Assembly (NCBI RefSeq): GCF_900188185.1
Contig: NZ_FZPA01000008.1
Coordinates: 124,001-188,000 of the forward strand
Length of the DNA: 64,000 bases
Direction: 5' to 3'
Source: Sphingopyxis indica
GTDB taxonomy: Bacteria > Pseudomonadota > Alphaproteobacteria > Sphingomonadales > Sphingomonadaceae
Shown piece after piece: positions 18,039 to 26,867 of the stretch (positions within the stretch are counted from its first letter, which is position 1; each line of letters begins with the position of its first letter). A program made the translations under genes and the position numbers. The notes below the pieces were generated by a model, which was not told the origin of the DNA, did no database searches, and saw only the letters and a list, made by a program, of their open reading frames with translations.

Positions 18039-19510
18039 AGCTCGACCTTTCGCCCAGGGCGCGGCTCGGCGCTGCGGCAACAGCCATCGCGCTTGTTGCG
18101 GCCGCTGCAGGCTACGGCGTGGCCTCCCTTGACCGCAGCAGCGCAAGCATATCCGGAGCGACCGAGGACGATCGTGAAGTGCTCTACTGGTACGACCCGA
18201 TGTACCCCAACCAGCATTTCGACAAGCCGGGCAAATCGCCCTTCATGGACATGGAGCTGGTCCCCAAATATGCCGGTGAGGCAGGCGATGCGGCAGGCGT
18301 GCGCATCGACCCCGCGCTCGTCCAGAGCCTGGGGTTGCGCACCGCCGAGGCGCATCGCGGAACGCTGGGCAGCGGCCTGACCGTCACCGGCACGATCGGT
18401 TACAACCAACGTGACATCGCCATCGTCCAGCCGCGTGCGAGCGGCTTTGTCCAGCGTACCTATAACCGCGCGCCCGACGACGTGATCGGCGCGGGCGCAC
18501 CGCTCGTCGATCTCCTCATTCCCGATTGGGGCGGCGCGCAGGAAGAATATCTCGCCGTGCGCCGCACGGGCGACCAGGCGCTCGCCAGCGCCGCGCGGCA
18601 GCGGCTGGTCTTGCTGGGCATGCCGCCGTCCACCATCGCAGCGGTCGAACGGAGTGGAAGGCCCCGCACCGTCATCACCATTGCCTCACCCATTGCCGGC
18701 ACGATCAAGTCCCTGGGTGTGCGTCCCGGCATGAGCGTGATGGCCGGCCAGACGCTTGCCGAGATCAATGGGCTTGGCACGGTCTGGCTTGACGCCGCCG
18801 TGCCCGAAGCGATGGCGGCGCAGGCACGGCCCGGCAGACCCGTTACGGCGATCCTGACGGCCTTCCCCGGCGAGACATTCCCGGGGCAGGTGCGCGCGAT
18901 CCTCCCGCAGGCGGAGACCGAAAGCCGGACTATCACCGCGCGCATCGAGCTTGCCAATCGTGGAGGACGGTTGCGGCCGGGCATGTTCGCGACCGTGAAC
19001 TTCGCAGGCGCGCCGCGTTCGGCGCTGCTTGTTCCGTCCGAGGCGGTCATCCGCACCGGGAAGCGTGCGCTGGTGATGCTGGCGCTGGACAAGGGCCGCT
19101 ATCAGCCAGCCGAAGTAAAGACCGGCCTGGAGGCGGACGGCCAGACGGAAATCCTCGCCGGGCTTTCCGAGGGCGAGAAGGTCATTACTTCAGGGCAGTT
19201 CCTCATCGATTCCGAGGCCAGCCTGTCGGGAATGGACGTGCGGCCGATCGGTGGTGCGGCGCCGCTCCAGGCAGCCAGGCCGAAGACCTATACGGCAAGT
19301 GGACTGATCGAGAAGATCGGGTCCGACAGCATTACACTGAACCACGGACCCGTCGCCGCCCTGAACTGGCCGTCCATGACCATGCGCTTCCGGCTTGCCG
19401 ATCCCGCGAAGGCACGCGGGTTCAAGGCGGGCGACCGGGTGGGCTTCACTTTCGACCAGCCGCCCGAAGGCCCAACGGTGCGCTCCATGACGCGGGAGAC
19501 GGGTCAATGA
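18035..19510 (+). CDS. cusB: CusB-like membrane-fusion protein with N-terminal metal-binding and C-terminal CusF-like domains
   Basis: This 491-residue periplasmic adaptor has an N-terminal anchor, then a heavy-metal-binding segment ([30 protein letters not shown]), then lipoyl/barrel adaptor domains ([41 protein letters not shown]). The last 80 residues form a CusF fold with [18 protein letters not shown], retaining the His, Trp and Met-x-Met ligands for Cu(I)/Ag(I). The adaptor may therefore load metal from its own tail as well as from the separate CusF encoded at 22662. It overlaps cusC and cusA by 4 bp each. Confidence 0.92.
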   Translation: MKLDLSPRARLGAAATAIALVAAAAGYGVASLDRSSASISGATEDDREVLYWYDPMYPNQHFDKPGKSPFMDMELVPKYAGEAGDAAGVRIDPALVQSLGLRTAEAHRGTLGSGLTVTGTIGYNQRDIAIVQPRASGFVQRTYNRAPDDVIGAGAPLVDLLIPDWGGAQEEYLAVRRTGDQALASAARQRLVLLGMPPSTIAAVERSGRPRTVITIASPIAGTIKSLGVRPGMSVMAGQTLAEINGLGTVWLDAAVPEAMAAQARPGRPVTAILTAFPGETFPGQVRAILPQAETESRTITARIELANRGGRLRPGMFATVNFAGAPRSALLVPSEAVIRTGKRALVMLALDKGRYQPAEVKTGLEADGQTEILAGLSEGEKVITSGQFLIDSEASLSGMDVRPIGGAAPLQAARPKTYTASGLIEKIGSDSITLNHGPVAALNWPSMTMRFRLADPAKARGFKAGDRVGFTFDQPPEGPTVRSMTRETGQ

Positions 19511-22500
19511 TCGCCCGGCTCATCCATTGGTCGGTCCAGAACCGCTTCTTCGTAGTTCTGGGCGCACTGGTGCTCGTCTTCGCCGGGCTCTGGGCGGTGC
19601 GAACCACACCCATCGACGCGCTGCCGGACCTGTCGGACACGCAGGTCATCATCCGGACGAACTATCCGGGACAGGCGCCGCGGATCGTCGAGGACCAGGT
19701 CACCTATCCGCTCGCCACCACCATGCTCTCGGTGCCAGGCGCGAGGACGGTTCGAGGCTACAGCTTCTTTGGTGACAGCTTCGTCTATGTCATCTTCGAG
19801 GATGGCACCGATCTCTACTGGGCGCGCTCGCGCGTGCTCGAATATCTCAATCAGGTGCAGGGCGGGCTGCCGGAGACGGCCAAAAGCGCCATCGGACCCG
19901 ATGCGACCGGCGTTGGCTGGATCTATGAATATGCGCTGGTCGATCGGACGGGACGCAATGATCTGTCCCAGCTCCGCTCCCTGCAGGACTGGTTCCTTCG
20001 CTATGAACTGAAAACCATTCCCGGCATCGCCGAGGTCGCCAGCGTCGGCGGCATGGTGAAGCAGTATCAGGTGGTGCTCGATCCGGTGAAGCTGGCCGGC
20101 TACGGTATCACGCATAGCCAGGCGGTGGAGGCGATCCGGCGGGCGAACCAGGAGACGGGCGGCTCGGTCATCGAACTGGCCGAGGCCGAATATATGGTCC
20201 GCGCCTCGGGCTATCTGCAATCGCTCAACGACTTCCGCACCATCCCGCTGCGTACGGCTGCCGGCGGCGTGCCCGTGACGCTGGGCGATGTCGCCACCAT
20301 CCAGCTCGGCCCTGAAATTCGGCGCGGTATCGCCGAGCTCGATGGCGAGGGAGAAGTGGCCGGCGGCATCGTCGTGCTGCGCCAGGGCGCGGACGCGCGC
20401 AGCGCGATTTCCGCCGTGGAGGCGAAACTTAACGACCTGAAAAAGAGTCTGCCACCAGGCGTCGAGATCGTCACCACCTATGACCGCTCGCAGCTCATCG
20501 ACCATGCCATCGAGAATCTGACACACAAGCTCGCCGAGGAGTTCGTCGTAGTTGCGCTGGTCTGCGCATTGTTCCTCTGGCACGTCCGTTCGGCGCTGGT
20601 CGCGATCGTGACCTTGCCCTTGGGCGTGCTCGCCGCCTTCATCGTGATGCGCTTCCAGGGCGTTAACGCCAATATCATGTCGCTGGGCGGCATCGCCATC
20701 GCAATCGGCGCGATGGTCGATGCCGCGATCGTGATGATCGAGAACGCGCACAAGAAGATCGAGCGCTGGGAGGCCGATCATCCGGACGAACATCTTGATG
20801 GAACGAAGCGCTGGATCGTCATTACCGAAGCCGCGATGGAGGTTGGCCCGGCGCTGTTCTTCTCACTCCTGATCATCACCCTGTCCTTCGTGCCGATATT
20901 CACGCTCCAAGCGCAGGAGGGGCGGCTGTTTTCGCCGCTCGCCTTCACCAAGACCTATGCGATGGCCGCCGCCGCGATACTGTCGGCGACGCTCGTGCCG
21001 GTGCTGATGGGCTGGTTGATCCGAGGGAAAATCCCGTCCGAACAGGCCAACCCGGTCAACCGCGTTCTGACACGCGCCTATCGCCCGGCGATCGACTGGG
21101 TTCTGAAACGGCCCAAGGCAACGCTCATCATCGCCGCGCTGGTGCTCGCGACCACGGCCTGGCCGCTGTCACGTCTCGGCGGAGAATTTCTGCCGGCGAT
21201 GAACGAAGGCGATTTGCTCTACATGCCGTCGGCACTGCCGGGCCTGTCCGCCGCCAAGGCGTCCGCGCTGCTCCAGCAGACCGACCGGATGATCAAGAGC
21301 GTGCCCGAAGTGGAAAGCGTGTTCGGCAAGGCGGGGCGCGCCGAGAGCGCGACCGATCCCGCACCGCTCGAAATGTTCGAGACCACTATCCGCTTCAAAC
21401 CGCGCGAGGAGTGGCGGCCGGGGATGACACCCGAAAAGCTGATCGACGAGTTGGACCGTGTGGTGAAGGTGCCCGGCCTTGCCAATATCTGGATTCCTCC
21501 GATCCGCAACCGCATCGATATGCTCGCGACCGGCATCAAGAGCCCGATCGGGGTCAAGGTCTCAGGCCCCGATCTTGCCGAGCTAGATCGGATCGCCCAC
21601 GACGTAGAAACGGTAGCCAAAAAGACGCCCGGCGTCAGTTCCGCCCTTGCCGAGCGACTGACCGGGGGGCGCTATGTCGATGTAACCATCGACCGCGCCT
21701 CTGCGGCTCGTTTCTCCCTCAATATCGCCGATGTGCAGGAGATCGTCTCGGGCGCGATCGGCGGCGAAAATATCGGCCAGACGGTCGAAGGGCTGGCGCG
21801 CTATCCGATCAACGTCCGCTATCCCCGCGAAATCCGGGACAGCCTCGGGGAACTGCGGGCATTGCCCATCCTCACGCCTTCGGGTCAGCAGATCACGCTC
21901 GGCACCGTGGCTGAGCTCAAGATAAGCGATGGGCCACCCATGCTGAAGACCGAGAACGGCCGGCTCTCGACCTGGGTCTATGTCGATGTGCGCGGACGTG
22001 ACCTCGCCTCGGTTGTCGATGATCTCAGGGCTGCGGTGGCGAAGGATGTCAAACTCACGCCCGGCGTCTCGATCGCCTGGTCGGGCCAGTTCGAATATCT
22101 GGAACGCGCAACCGAGCGGCTGAAAATCGTCATACCCGCCACGCTGGCGATCATCTTCGTGCTGCTGTTCATGACCTTCGGTCGGCTCGATGAGGCTGCG
22201 CTCATCATGGGCACGCTGCCGTTCGCGCTCACCGGCGGCTTCTGGCTCCTCTACCTGCTTGGATACCATCAGTCGGTTGCGACGGGAGTGGGGTTCATCG
22301 CATTGGCAGGCGTCGCCGCCGAATTCGGCGTCGTCATGCTGATCTATCTCAAGAGCGCTCTGGAGGATCACGGTGAAAATCCGACGGCGGAGCAGGTTGC
22401 AACAGCGGTGCGCGAGGGCGCGCTCCTGCGTGTACGTCCCAAGGCGATGACGGTCGCCGTGATCATCGCCGGCCTGCTGCCGATCTTCATCGGTTCGGGC

Positions 22501-22650
22501 GCGGGCTCGGAAGTGATGAGCCGGATCGCCGCGCCAATGGTGGGCGGCATGCTGACCGCCCCGCTGCTTTCCATGTTCGTCATCCCCGCCGCCTATCTGC
22601 TGATGCGGCAGCGAAATGCCAAACCCAACCCTCAACCCGATCAACACTGA
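19507..22650 (+). CDS. cusA: CusA-like heavy-metal-efflux RND transporter (Cu/Ag type)
   Basis: This 1047-residue inner-membrane RND pump has 12 predicted transmembrane helices and two large periplasmic loops. Helix 4 contains [17 protein letters not shown], with the acidic proton-relay residues of HME-RND pumps. The methionines in [16 protein letters not shown] are typical of copper/silver rather than zinc pumps; the CzcA encoded at 32635 has LDEKNLAV at that place. It exports Cu(I)/Ag(I) from the periplasm through CusB and CusC. Confidence 0.95.
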   Translation: MIARLIHWSVQNRFFVVLGALVLVFAGLWAVRTTPIDALPDLSDTQVIIRTNYPGQAPRIVEDQVTYPLATTMLSVPGARTVRGYSFFGDSFVYVIFEDGTDLYWARSRVLEYLNQVQGGLPETAKSAIGPDATGVGWIYEYALVDRTGRNDLSQLRSLQDWFLRYELKTIPGIAEVASVGGMVKQYQVVLDPVKLAGYGITHSQAVEAIRRANQETGGSVIELAEAEYMVRASGYLQSLNDFRTIPLRTAAGGVPVTLGDVATIQLGPEIRRGIAELDGEGEVAGGIVVLRQGADARSAISAVEAKLNDLKKSLPPGVEIVTTYDRSQLIDHAIENLTHKLAEEFVVVALVCALFLWHVRSALVAIVTLPLGVLAAFIVMRFQGVNANIMSLGGIAIAIGAMVDAAIVMIENAHKKIERWEADHPDEHLDGTKRWIVITEAAMEVGPALFFSLLIITLSFVPIFTLQAQEGRLFSPLAFTKTYAMAAAAILSATLVPVLMGWLIRGKIPSEQANPVNRVLTRAYRPAIDWVLKRPKATLIIAALVLATTAWPLSRLGGEFLPAMNEGDLLYMPSALPGLSAAKASALLQQTDRMIKSVPEVESVFGKAGRAESATDPAPLEMFETTIRFKPREEWRPGMTPEKLIDELDRVVKVPGLANIWIPPIRNRIDMLATGIKSPIGVKVSGPDLAELDRIAHDVETVAKKTPGVSSALAERLTGGRYVDVTIDRASAARFSLNIADVQEIVSGAIGGENIGQTVEGLARYPINVRYPREIRDSLGELRALPILTPSGQQITLGTVAELKISDGPPMLKTENGRLSTWVYVDVRGRDLASVVDDLRAAVAKDVKLTPGVSIAWSGQFEYLERATERLKIVIPATLAIIFVLLFMTFGRLDEAALIMGTLPFALTGGFWLLYLLGYHQSVATGVGFIALAGVAAEFGVVMLIYLKSALEDHGENPTAEQVATAVREGALLRVRPKAMTVAVIIAGLLPIFIGSGAGSEVMSRIAAPMVGGMLTAPLLSMFVIPAAYLLMRQRNAKPNPQPDQH

Positions 22651-22661
22651 AGGAGAAAACG

Positions 22662-23069
22662 ATGAAACCTCTCACACTCGCGGCAATGCTTGGCCTTGCG
22701 GCGCTGCTCGCCGCCTGCGGTCAGAAAGCCGAAACCGACGACGCGGCAGCCAATACAACTGCCGAAGCGACCGGCAAAATGGACGCCATGGCCAGTAATA
22801 TGTCAGGCGACATGGGGAATATGGAGATGCCCATGGCAGGCTCCGCGAAGATGGCCAAAGGGGCCGGGACGGTGACGGCGGTCGACAAGTCCGCGGGGAC
22901 GATCACGCTTGACCATGGCCCCATTGCGGAAGCCGACTGGCCCGCGATGACAATGGCATTCAAGGCGAAACCCGAACTGCTCGACAGCGTGAAGGTCGGC
23001 GACAAGGTTGCCTTCGACCTCGCGCTTAACGGCAACGCCGGTGAGGTGACGGCCATTCAGAAACAATAG
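22662..23069 (+). CDS. cusF: CusF-like copper chaperone, predicted lipoprotein
   Basis: This 135-residue protein starts with a lipoprotein signal (lipobox LLAAC). A Met-rich linker follows (MDAMASNMSGDMGNMEMPM). The CusF domain is GTITLDHGPIAEADWPAMTMAFKAKP, with the ligand His, cation-pi Trp and Met-x-Met. CusF passes periplasmic Cu(I)/Ag(I) to CusB. Lipid anchoring, unlike soluble E. coli CusF, is predicted from the lipobox. The gene is 11 bp after cusA. Confidence 0.92.
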   Translation: MKPLTLAAMLGLAALLAACGQKAETDDAAANTTAEATGKMDAMASNMSGDMGNMEMPMAGSAKMAKGAGTVTAVDKSAGTITLDHGPIAEADWPAMTMAFKAKPELLDSVKVGDKVAFDLALNGNAGEVTAIQKQ

Positions 23070-23125
23070 ACAGCCGACGGAGGCTTCGGCAAGTCTGGAA
23101 CAGGTGACGTCCGCCAATCCATGAG

Positions 23126-23158
23126 CGACGGCGAGGGCACCTCGGCACCTCGCCGTCG
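23126..23158. terminator. Bidirectional hairpin after cusF
   Basis: CGACGGCGAGG at 23126-23136 pairs perfectly with 23148-23158 around an 11-nt loop. It lies between the convergent cusF and the gene ending at 23169. There is no clear U-tract on the plus side, so termination efficiency is uncertain. Confidence 0.5.
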
Positions 23159-23168
23159 CATCACGCCA

Positions 23169-23501
23169 TCAGCAGACGTCGGTCCCGTCGACCCAAACGC
23201 GGACCGGTGCTTGCAACGGCGCGCGCGGACCATATTGCGGCCGCGAGCGCCACACATAGCGCCCGGTCTCGCCTTTATAGGTCGGATCGCAATTGGGGCC
23301 GCCGGTGCCCTTCAGTTCATCTCCAGGCTTTATACAGACCGGCGCGCGCAGCGGCGCACGCGGGCCATACTGGGGTTGCGATTGCCATTGGCAGCGGCTG
23401 GCTTCGGGCTTTGGTGCATCCGATTGCGCCGACGCCGGGGCCGAACCGGCCATGAACAACGCGACCACTGCGGCTGAAGCGCAGGTTATCAAGATTTTCA
23501 T
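23169..23501 (-). CDS. Small secreted protein with two PQYGPRAPL repeats, unknown function
   Basis: This 110-residue protein starts at the ATG at 23501 (AGGAG upstream) with a signal peptide ending in SAPASAQ. It then has two copies of a W-x-S-x-PQYGPRAPL-x-APV unit: WQSQPQYGPRAPLRAPVCI and WRSRPQYGPRAPLQAPVRVW. Cysteines are spread through and end the protein. The same PQ(Y/F)GPRA core occurs once in the 16395 protein, so the two probably belong to one uncharacterised, metal-associated periplasmic family. Confidence 0.7.
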   Translation of the reverse strand: MKILITCASAAVVALFMAGSAPASAQSDAPKPEASRCQWQSQPQYGPRAPLRAPVCIKPGDELKGTGGPNCDPTYKGETGRYVWRSRPQYGPRAPLQAPVRVWVDGTDVC

Positions 23502-23600
23502 TGATCCTCTCCTTGGACTGGATTTGCCATGGGCGAGCCAACCTGAGGGGCGCCAGCAGCGTTTTACGCTGCTGGCCAAAGGAGCTCGCCCGGCGAACAA

Positions 23601-23960
23601 TCAGACCGCGGAGGTTGGAGGATGGAGTTCAGGCGTGGCCGACTGACCCTCCATTGACGGCATTAAAGGCCATCCCAAGGAACCCATGTCAGCCAACGCT
23701 GCTGTAACAACGGCCTGTCCAGCATCAAGCGTCAGCAGCATGGCGCATCCCATGCCGGCGATACAGGCAAGCGTCATCCGATCGCAAGGAACCGAATTAT
23801 CGCCTCTGCCCTGCATCATGCCGACGCAGTCCATCGGCATATTTGCCGGAGCCGCTGTCTCGATAGCCGTCGTGGCGGGGCTTGCAGCAATCGCCATCGT
23901 CTGGCCGAAGAGCCCAAGCAAGGCGGCTATGACCAGCACGAATTGAAGTGCTCGTCTCAT
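23601..23960 (-). CDS. Small secreted Met/Cys-rich protein (family A paralogue)
   Basis: This 119-residue protein has an N-terminal signal or anchor (LQFVLVIAALLGLFGQTMAIAAS). It then has MPMDCVGMMQGRGDNSVPCDR followed by MTLACIAGMGC, the same cysteine and methionine spacing as the 15929-16285 product. The remainder is less conserved. It is transcribed leftward ahead of the PQYGPRA protein, which may share its transcript. Function is unknown; a metal-binding role is inferred from composition and location. Confidence 0.65.
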   Translation of the reverse strand: MRRALQFVLVIAALLGLFGQTMAIAASPATTAIETAAPANMPMDCVGMMQGRGDNSVPCDRMTLACIAGMGCAMLLTLDAGQAVVTAALADMGSLGWPLMPSMEGQSATPELHPPTSAV

Positions 23961-24284
23961 GTGAACATTGTCTGCCTCTCGCCGACTTGCGTCAAGCTCG
24001 GATCATCCACCTTCTTCGGCGGATGAAAGGATTCGCACCGCATTACGAGGTGTTTGGGGGTCAGCTCACTCTCCTCGTGGGCAAGGCTCGATCCTGTTCG
24101 TGCAACGATCAGGCAGATCAAGAATTATGCACATATAAGCGAGGCTCCGCGTTTCCTGTTGTCGTCACGCTTCAAGCGCAGGCAGCGCATAGGAATCGAA
24201 TCTCCCGCGAATGGCACCCGCCTGGTTATCGCCGCTGGGTGTCTCACGGCGCATAACAGGACTCAGGCACAAAGGAGAGAAACG
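23961..24284. other. 324-bp stretch without a convincing gene
   Basis: This stretch holds the divergent upstream regions of the leftward 23960 gene and the rightward small membrane protein gene at 24285. An AAAGGAGAG ribosome site at 24271-24279 serves the latter. No convincing promoter hexamers or repeats are called here. Confidence 0.4.
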
Positions 24285-24428
24285 ATGCCTGCCAACTGCA
24301 TGGAGATGATGAGCGGTGGTGGCGGACTGATGATGATCGGGATGGGGCTCATATGGCTTCTGGTCATTGTCGTGCTTGTGCTCGCGGCTGCGGCTCTTGT
24401 GAAATATCTGCGATCGGGACCGCGCTAG
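24285..24428 (+). CDS. Small single-pass membrane protein
   Basis: This 47-residue protein starts MPANCMEMMSGGGGLMMIGMG, followed by a hydrophobic helix (LIWLLVIVVLVLAAAALVKYL) and a short basic tail. AAAGGAGAG lies 5 bp upstream of the start. The Cys/Met-rich head echoes the DCMEMMQ motif of the family A secreted proteins nearby. A metal-stress role is possible but inferred. Confidence 0.6.
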   Translation: MPANCMEMMSGGGGLMMIGMGLIWLLVIVVLVLAAAALVKYLRSGPR

Positions 24429-24430
24429 GC

Positions 24431-24991
24431 TCAAGTCGTCGGCCCGGAAAGCGATCGGAGAAGAATGACGCCAATCGCCCAGCCATAGGCGCCGATGGTC
24501 GGGATGACCGTCGTCACGATGCCGAACGCCCTTGCACCCGCTCCCTGCCGATATCCTCGCAAAAAGGTGATCCGTCCAATCGCGAACAGGAAGACGGCAC
24601 CGGGGATCAACGCTAACGGTGGGCCGCTGATCAAGGTTGCAAGCGCCAGATGAGCGCCGACGGCGGCCACCGCCTGCTCGAGCGTGTTCTGAAGGAAGGC
24701 CACCTGGACGGCGATCGCTGGGCTGGGCGGCGCAAAGGCCGATCCCGGATTATCGATGGCAGAATGAAAGCGTCCCCTGGACACCATTCTGACTCCGATG
24801 ACGATCCAGACGAGAACGAAGAGGTCTGCCTGAAGCGCGAACGCGATGCGTTCGGCAAGACCGGTCGGAAAAGCGAACAGGCGCGGTAACAGGAGGTAGC
24901 TTCCGGCAAGCACAAGCGCGCAAAAGACAATTGCCGCCGCGGCCCGCTGGATGATCTTGCGCTGCTCGGCAGCCAGTTCCATCCTGTCCAT
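24431..24991 (-). CDS. MAPEG-family membrane protein
   Basis: This 186-residue protein has four predicted transmembrane helices and a cytoplasmic loop FLQNTLEQAVAAVGAHLALATL, which matches the MAPEG (membrane-associated eicosanoid and glutathione metabolism) family. It follows the MerR-type regulator gene by 6 bp on the same strand, so it is probably cotranscribed and metal-controlled. Substrate is unknown. Confidence 0.75.
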   Translation of the reverse strand: MDRMELAAEQRKIIQRAAAAIVFCALVLAGSYLLLPRLFAFPTGLAERIAFALQADLFVLVWIVIGVRMVSRGRFHSAIDNPGSAFAPPSPAIAVQVAFLQNTLEQAVAAVGAHLALATLISGPPLALIPGAVFLFAIGRITFLRGYRQGAGARAFGIVTTVIPTIGAYGWAIGVILLRSLSGPTT

Positions 24992-24997
24992 CCTATT

Positions 24998-25417
24998 TCA
25001 GACCTCAACAGGCAGTTCTGCGCCGGCAATCGCCTCTATCACTCGGCAGTCTGCGGCGCGGCCTCCTTCGCAGGAAATAGCGACATCGGCGAGTGCATCT
25101 CGAAGCGTCTCAAGCCGAGCGATCCGCATTTCGATGTCCCGGAGGTGGCGGCGTGCAATTGCTGCCGCTTCGGCACAGTCGCGTTCCGGCTCGTCGGCGA
25201 GCGCAAGGAGCGAGCGGATCTCCTCGACCGAGAAGCCAAGCCCCCGGCTATGTCGGATGAAAGCAAGGCGGCGCACATCCGCAGCGCCGTAGGTGCGCCG
25301 TCCCGAGGCGGTGCGCAGGGCGCGGGGGAGGAGACCAATATCCTCGTAGAAGCGGATCGTGTTGACTTTGGTTCCGGTCTGCCGCGCCAGATCACCGATC
25401 GCCAGCCGCTTGGTCAT
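24998..25417 (-). CDS. CadR/PbrR-like MerR-family divalent-metal regulator
   Basis: This 139-residue MerR protein has the HTH TKVNTIRFYEDIGLLPRALR and cysteines C81, C116 and C124, the three-thiol arrangement of Cd/Pb-sensing CadR/PbrR regulators. It diverges from a methyltransferase gene. Two operator-like promoters with the same core lie at 25423 and 26169, so it probably controls itself, the methyltransferase and the CDF/FTR1 genes. The inducing ion (Cd, Pb or Zn) is inferred. Confidence 0.88.
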   Translation of the reverse strand: MTKRLAIGDLARQTGTKVNTIRFYEDIGLLPRALRTASGRRTYGAADVRRLAFIRHSRGLGFSVEEIRSLLALADEPERDCAEAAAIARRHLRDIEMRIARLETLRDALADVAISCEGGRAADCRVIEAIAGAELPVEV

Positions 25418-25422
25418 GCCTC

Positions 25423-25453
25423 TTGATCCTCCAGTTACTGGAGGTTGTATAGC
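25423..25453 (+). promoter_or_regulatory. MerR-type promoter of the methyltransferase gene (19-bp spacer)
   Basis: TTGATC at 25423-25428 and TATAGC at 25448-25453 are 19 bp apart, with the dyad CCTCCAG-3-CTGGAGG (25428-25444) between them. The ATG of the downstream gene is at 25460, six bases after the -10, so the transcript would be leaderless or nearly so. The divergent regulator gene starts at 25417. Confidence 0.85.
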
Positions 25454-25459
25454 CTATCC

Positions 25460-26146
25460 ATGTCCAGACCCGAAAGAACAGTCTCAGCCGATGAGCGCTT
25501 CACGCCCGCCCTTGGGCGAGCCGGACTGACCGGCGCCTATGATTTGGCGATCAGGCTGCTGACGCGCGAGCGGCTGTGGCGAACCGCGCTCCTTGAGCAG
25601 TTGGCGCCGCGCAACGGCGAAACCATCCTCGATGTCGGTTGCGGCACGGGCAGCTTTGCGCTCCTGATGAAAGATCGGGCGCCAGGTGCTCGGATCATAG
25701 GGCTCGATCCTGATCCGGACGTTCTTCATCGCGCCGAAGCCAAAGCGAGAAAGGCAGACGTGGAGATCGAGTGGCGACAAGGTTTTGCAAGTGATGCCGC
25801 CACCTTGGGCGTGCGCTTCGACAAGACGGTCTCCAGCCTTGTCTTTCACCAGGTGCCGATCGCAGGAAAGCGAAGCGGTGTTGCAGCGATGGCCGCAGCC
25901 CTGAAACCCGGCGGAGAGCTACATATCGCCGATTACGCGGCGCAAACATCGCCATTGATGCGATCGCTGTTCCGGCTGACCGTGCAGCGCCTCGATGGCA
26001 TGACCGACACCCAGCCCAATGCGGATGGCGCGATCGAGGCCATTCTGGCCGATCTGGTGGGCGCGCCGGTGGCCCCCCGGCGGGTGATCCCGACACTCAC
26101 CGGCGCGATCAGCCTGTTCCACTTCAAGGTTCCCGAAAGCATATAA
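25460..26146 (+). CDS. Class I SAM-dependent methyltransferase
   Basis: This 228-residue protein has the SAM-binding motif TILDVGCGTGSFALL, the following acidic residue region IIGLDPDPDVL and the LKPGGELHIADY segment. It resembles UbiE/arsenite-type small-molecule methyltransferases but lacks the arsenite methyltransferase cysteines. It sits directly under a CadR/PbrR-like promoter, so it may be metal-induced; its substrate cannot be read. Start chosen at MSRPERT (25460). Confidence 0.85.
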   Translation: MSRPERTVSADERFTPALGRAGLTGAYDLAIRLLTRERLWRTALLEQLAPRNGETILDVGCGTGSFALLMKDRAPGARIIGLDPDPDVLHRAEAKARKADVEIEWRQGFASDAATLGVRFDKTVSSLVFHQVPIAGKRSGVAAMAAALKPGGELHIADYAAQTSPLMRSLFRLTVQRLDGMTDTQPNADGAIEAILADLVGAPVAPRRVIPTLTGAISLFHFKVPESI

Positions 26147-26168
26147 CGCGAACCATTTGCAGAAATGC

Positions 26169-26199
26169 TTGCTTCTACAGTTACTGGAGGTTGTAGAAG
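26169..26199 (+). promoter_or_regulatory. Second MerR-type promoter, for the CDF exporter (19-bp spacer)
   Basis: TTGCTT at 26169-26174 and TAGAAG at 26194-26199 are separated by 19 bp containing CAGTTACTGGAGGTTG, the same core as the promoter at 25423. The ATG at 26206 is again exactly six bases downstream of the -10. The left arm of the dyad is degenerate here (CTACAG), which may lower affinity. Confidence 0.8.
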
Positions 26200-26205
26200 C
26201 AGCAC

Positions 26206-26850
26206 ATGGCAGATTCGGATGAAGCAGGCGGCTGCGGCTGCACTGGAGATAGCGCGCGGGCGGAAAAGGACCCAGCCTACAGGCGTGCGCTTTGGATTGT
26301 CGTGCTGCTCAATCTCGGCTTCGGCGCATGCGAGATCGTCGGCGGGTTTATCGCCGACAGCCAGGCGCTCAAGGCCGACTCGCTCGATTTCATCGGTGAC
26401 GGAACGATCACGCTGGCAGGGCTCATCGCCCTTGGCTGGACCACTGTGGCGCGTGCGCGGATCGCCCTTGTCCAGGGCGTATTCCTGCTGACGCTGGGGC
26501 TGGGCGTGATCGGTGTTGCGTTCTGGCGCGCACTGACCGCCGTCGCGCCCGAGGCCGATCTGATGGGAGGTCTGGGCCTCGCAGCGCTCATCGTGAATGT
26601 GACCTCGGCATTGGTCCTCTCTCGGTTTCGCGAAGGCGATGCCAACGTACGCGCGGTCTGGCTGTTCAGCCGCAACGATGCGCTGGCCAATGTTGCGGTG
26701 ATCGTGGCTGCGGGACTCGTCGCGTGGACGGACAGCGCCTGGCCCGACCTCGCGGTCGCCTCGGTGATCGCGGTCCTCTTCCTCCACTCCGCCTATGAAA
26801 TCCTCCGCGGCGCGCGTGGCGAGCTGCGCGAACTGGCGCAGACGGCTTGA
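26206..26850 (+). CDS. CDF-family divalent metal exporter
   Basis: This 214-residue cation-diffusion facilitator begins with a Cys/Gly-rich cytosolic head (GGCGCTGD). Paired transmembrane metal-site sequences are LKADSLDFIGDGTI in helix 2 and SRNDALANVAVI in helix 5. It lacks a long C-terminal domain, so it is a short CDF. It exports divalent ions such as Zn, Cd or Pb in exchange for protons. The next gene begins inside or just after its stop. Confidence 0.88.
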   Translation: MADSDEAGGCGCTGDSARAEKDPAYRRALWIVVLLNLGFGACEIVGGFIADSQALKADSLDFIGDGTITLAGLIALGWTTVARARIALVQGVFLLTLGLGVIGVAFWRALTAVAPEADLMGGLGLAALIVNVTSALVLSRFREGDANVRAVWLFSRNDALANVAVIVAAGLVAWTDSAWPDLAVASVIAVLFLHSAYEILRGARGELRELAQTA

Positions 26851-26867
26851 TCTTTGGAGTTTATTGC

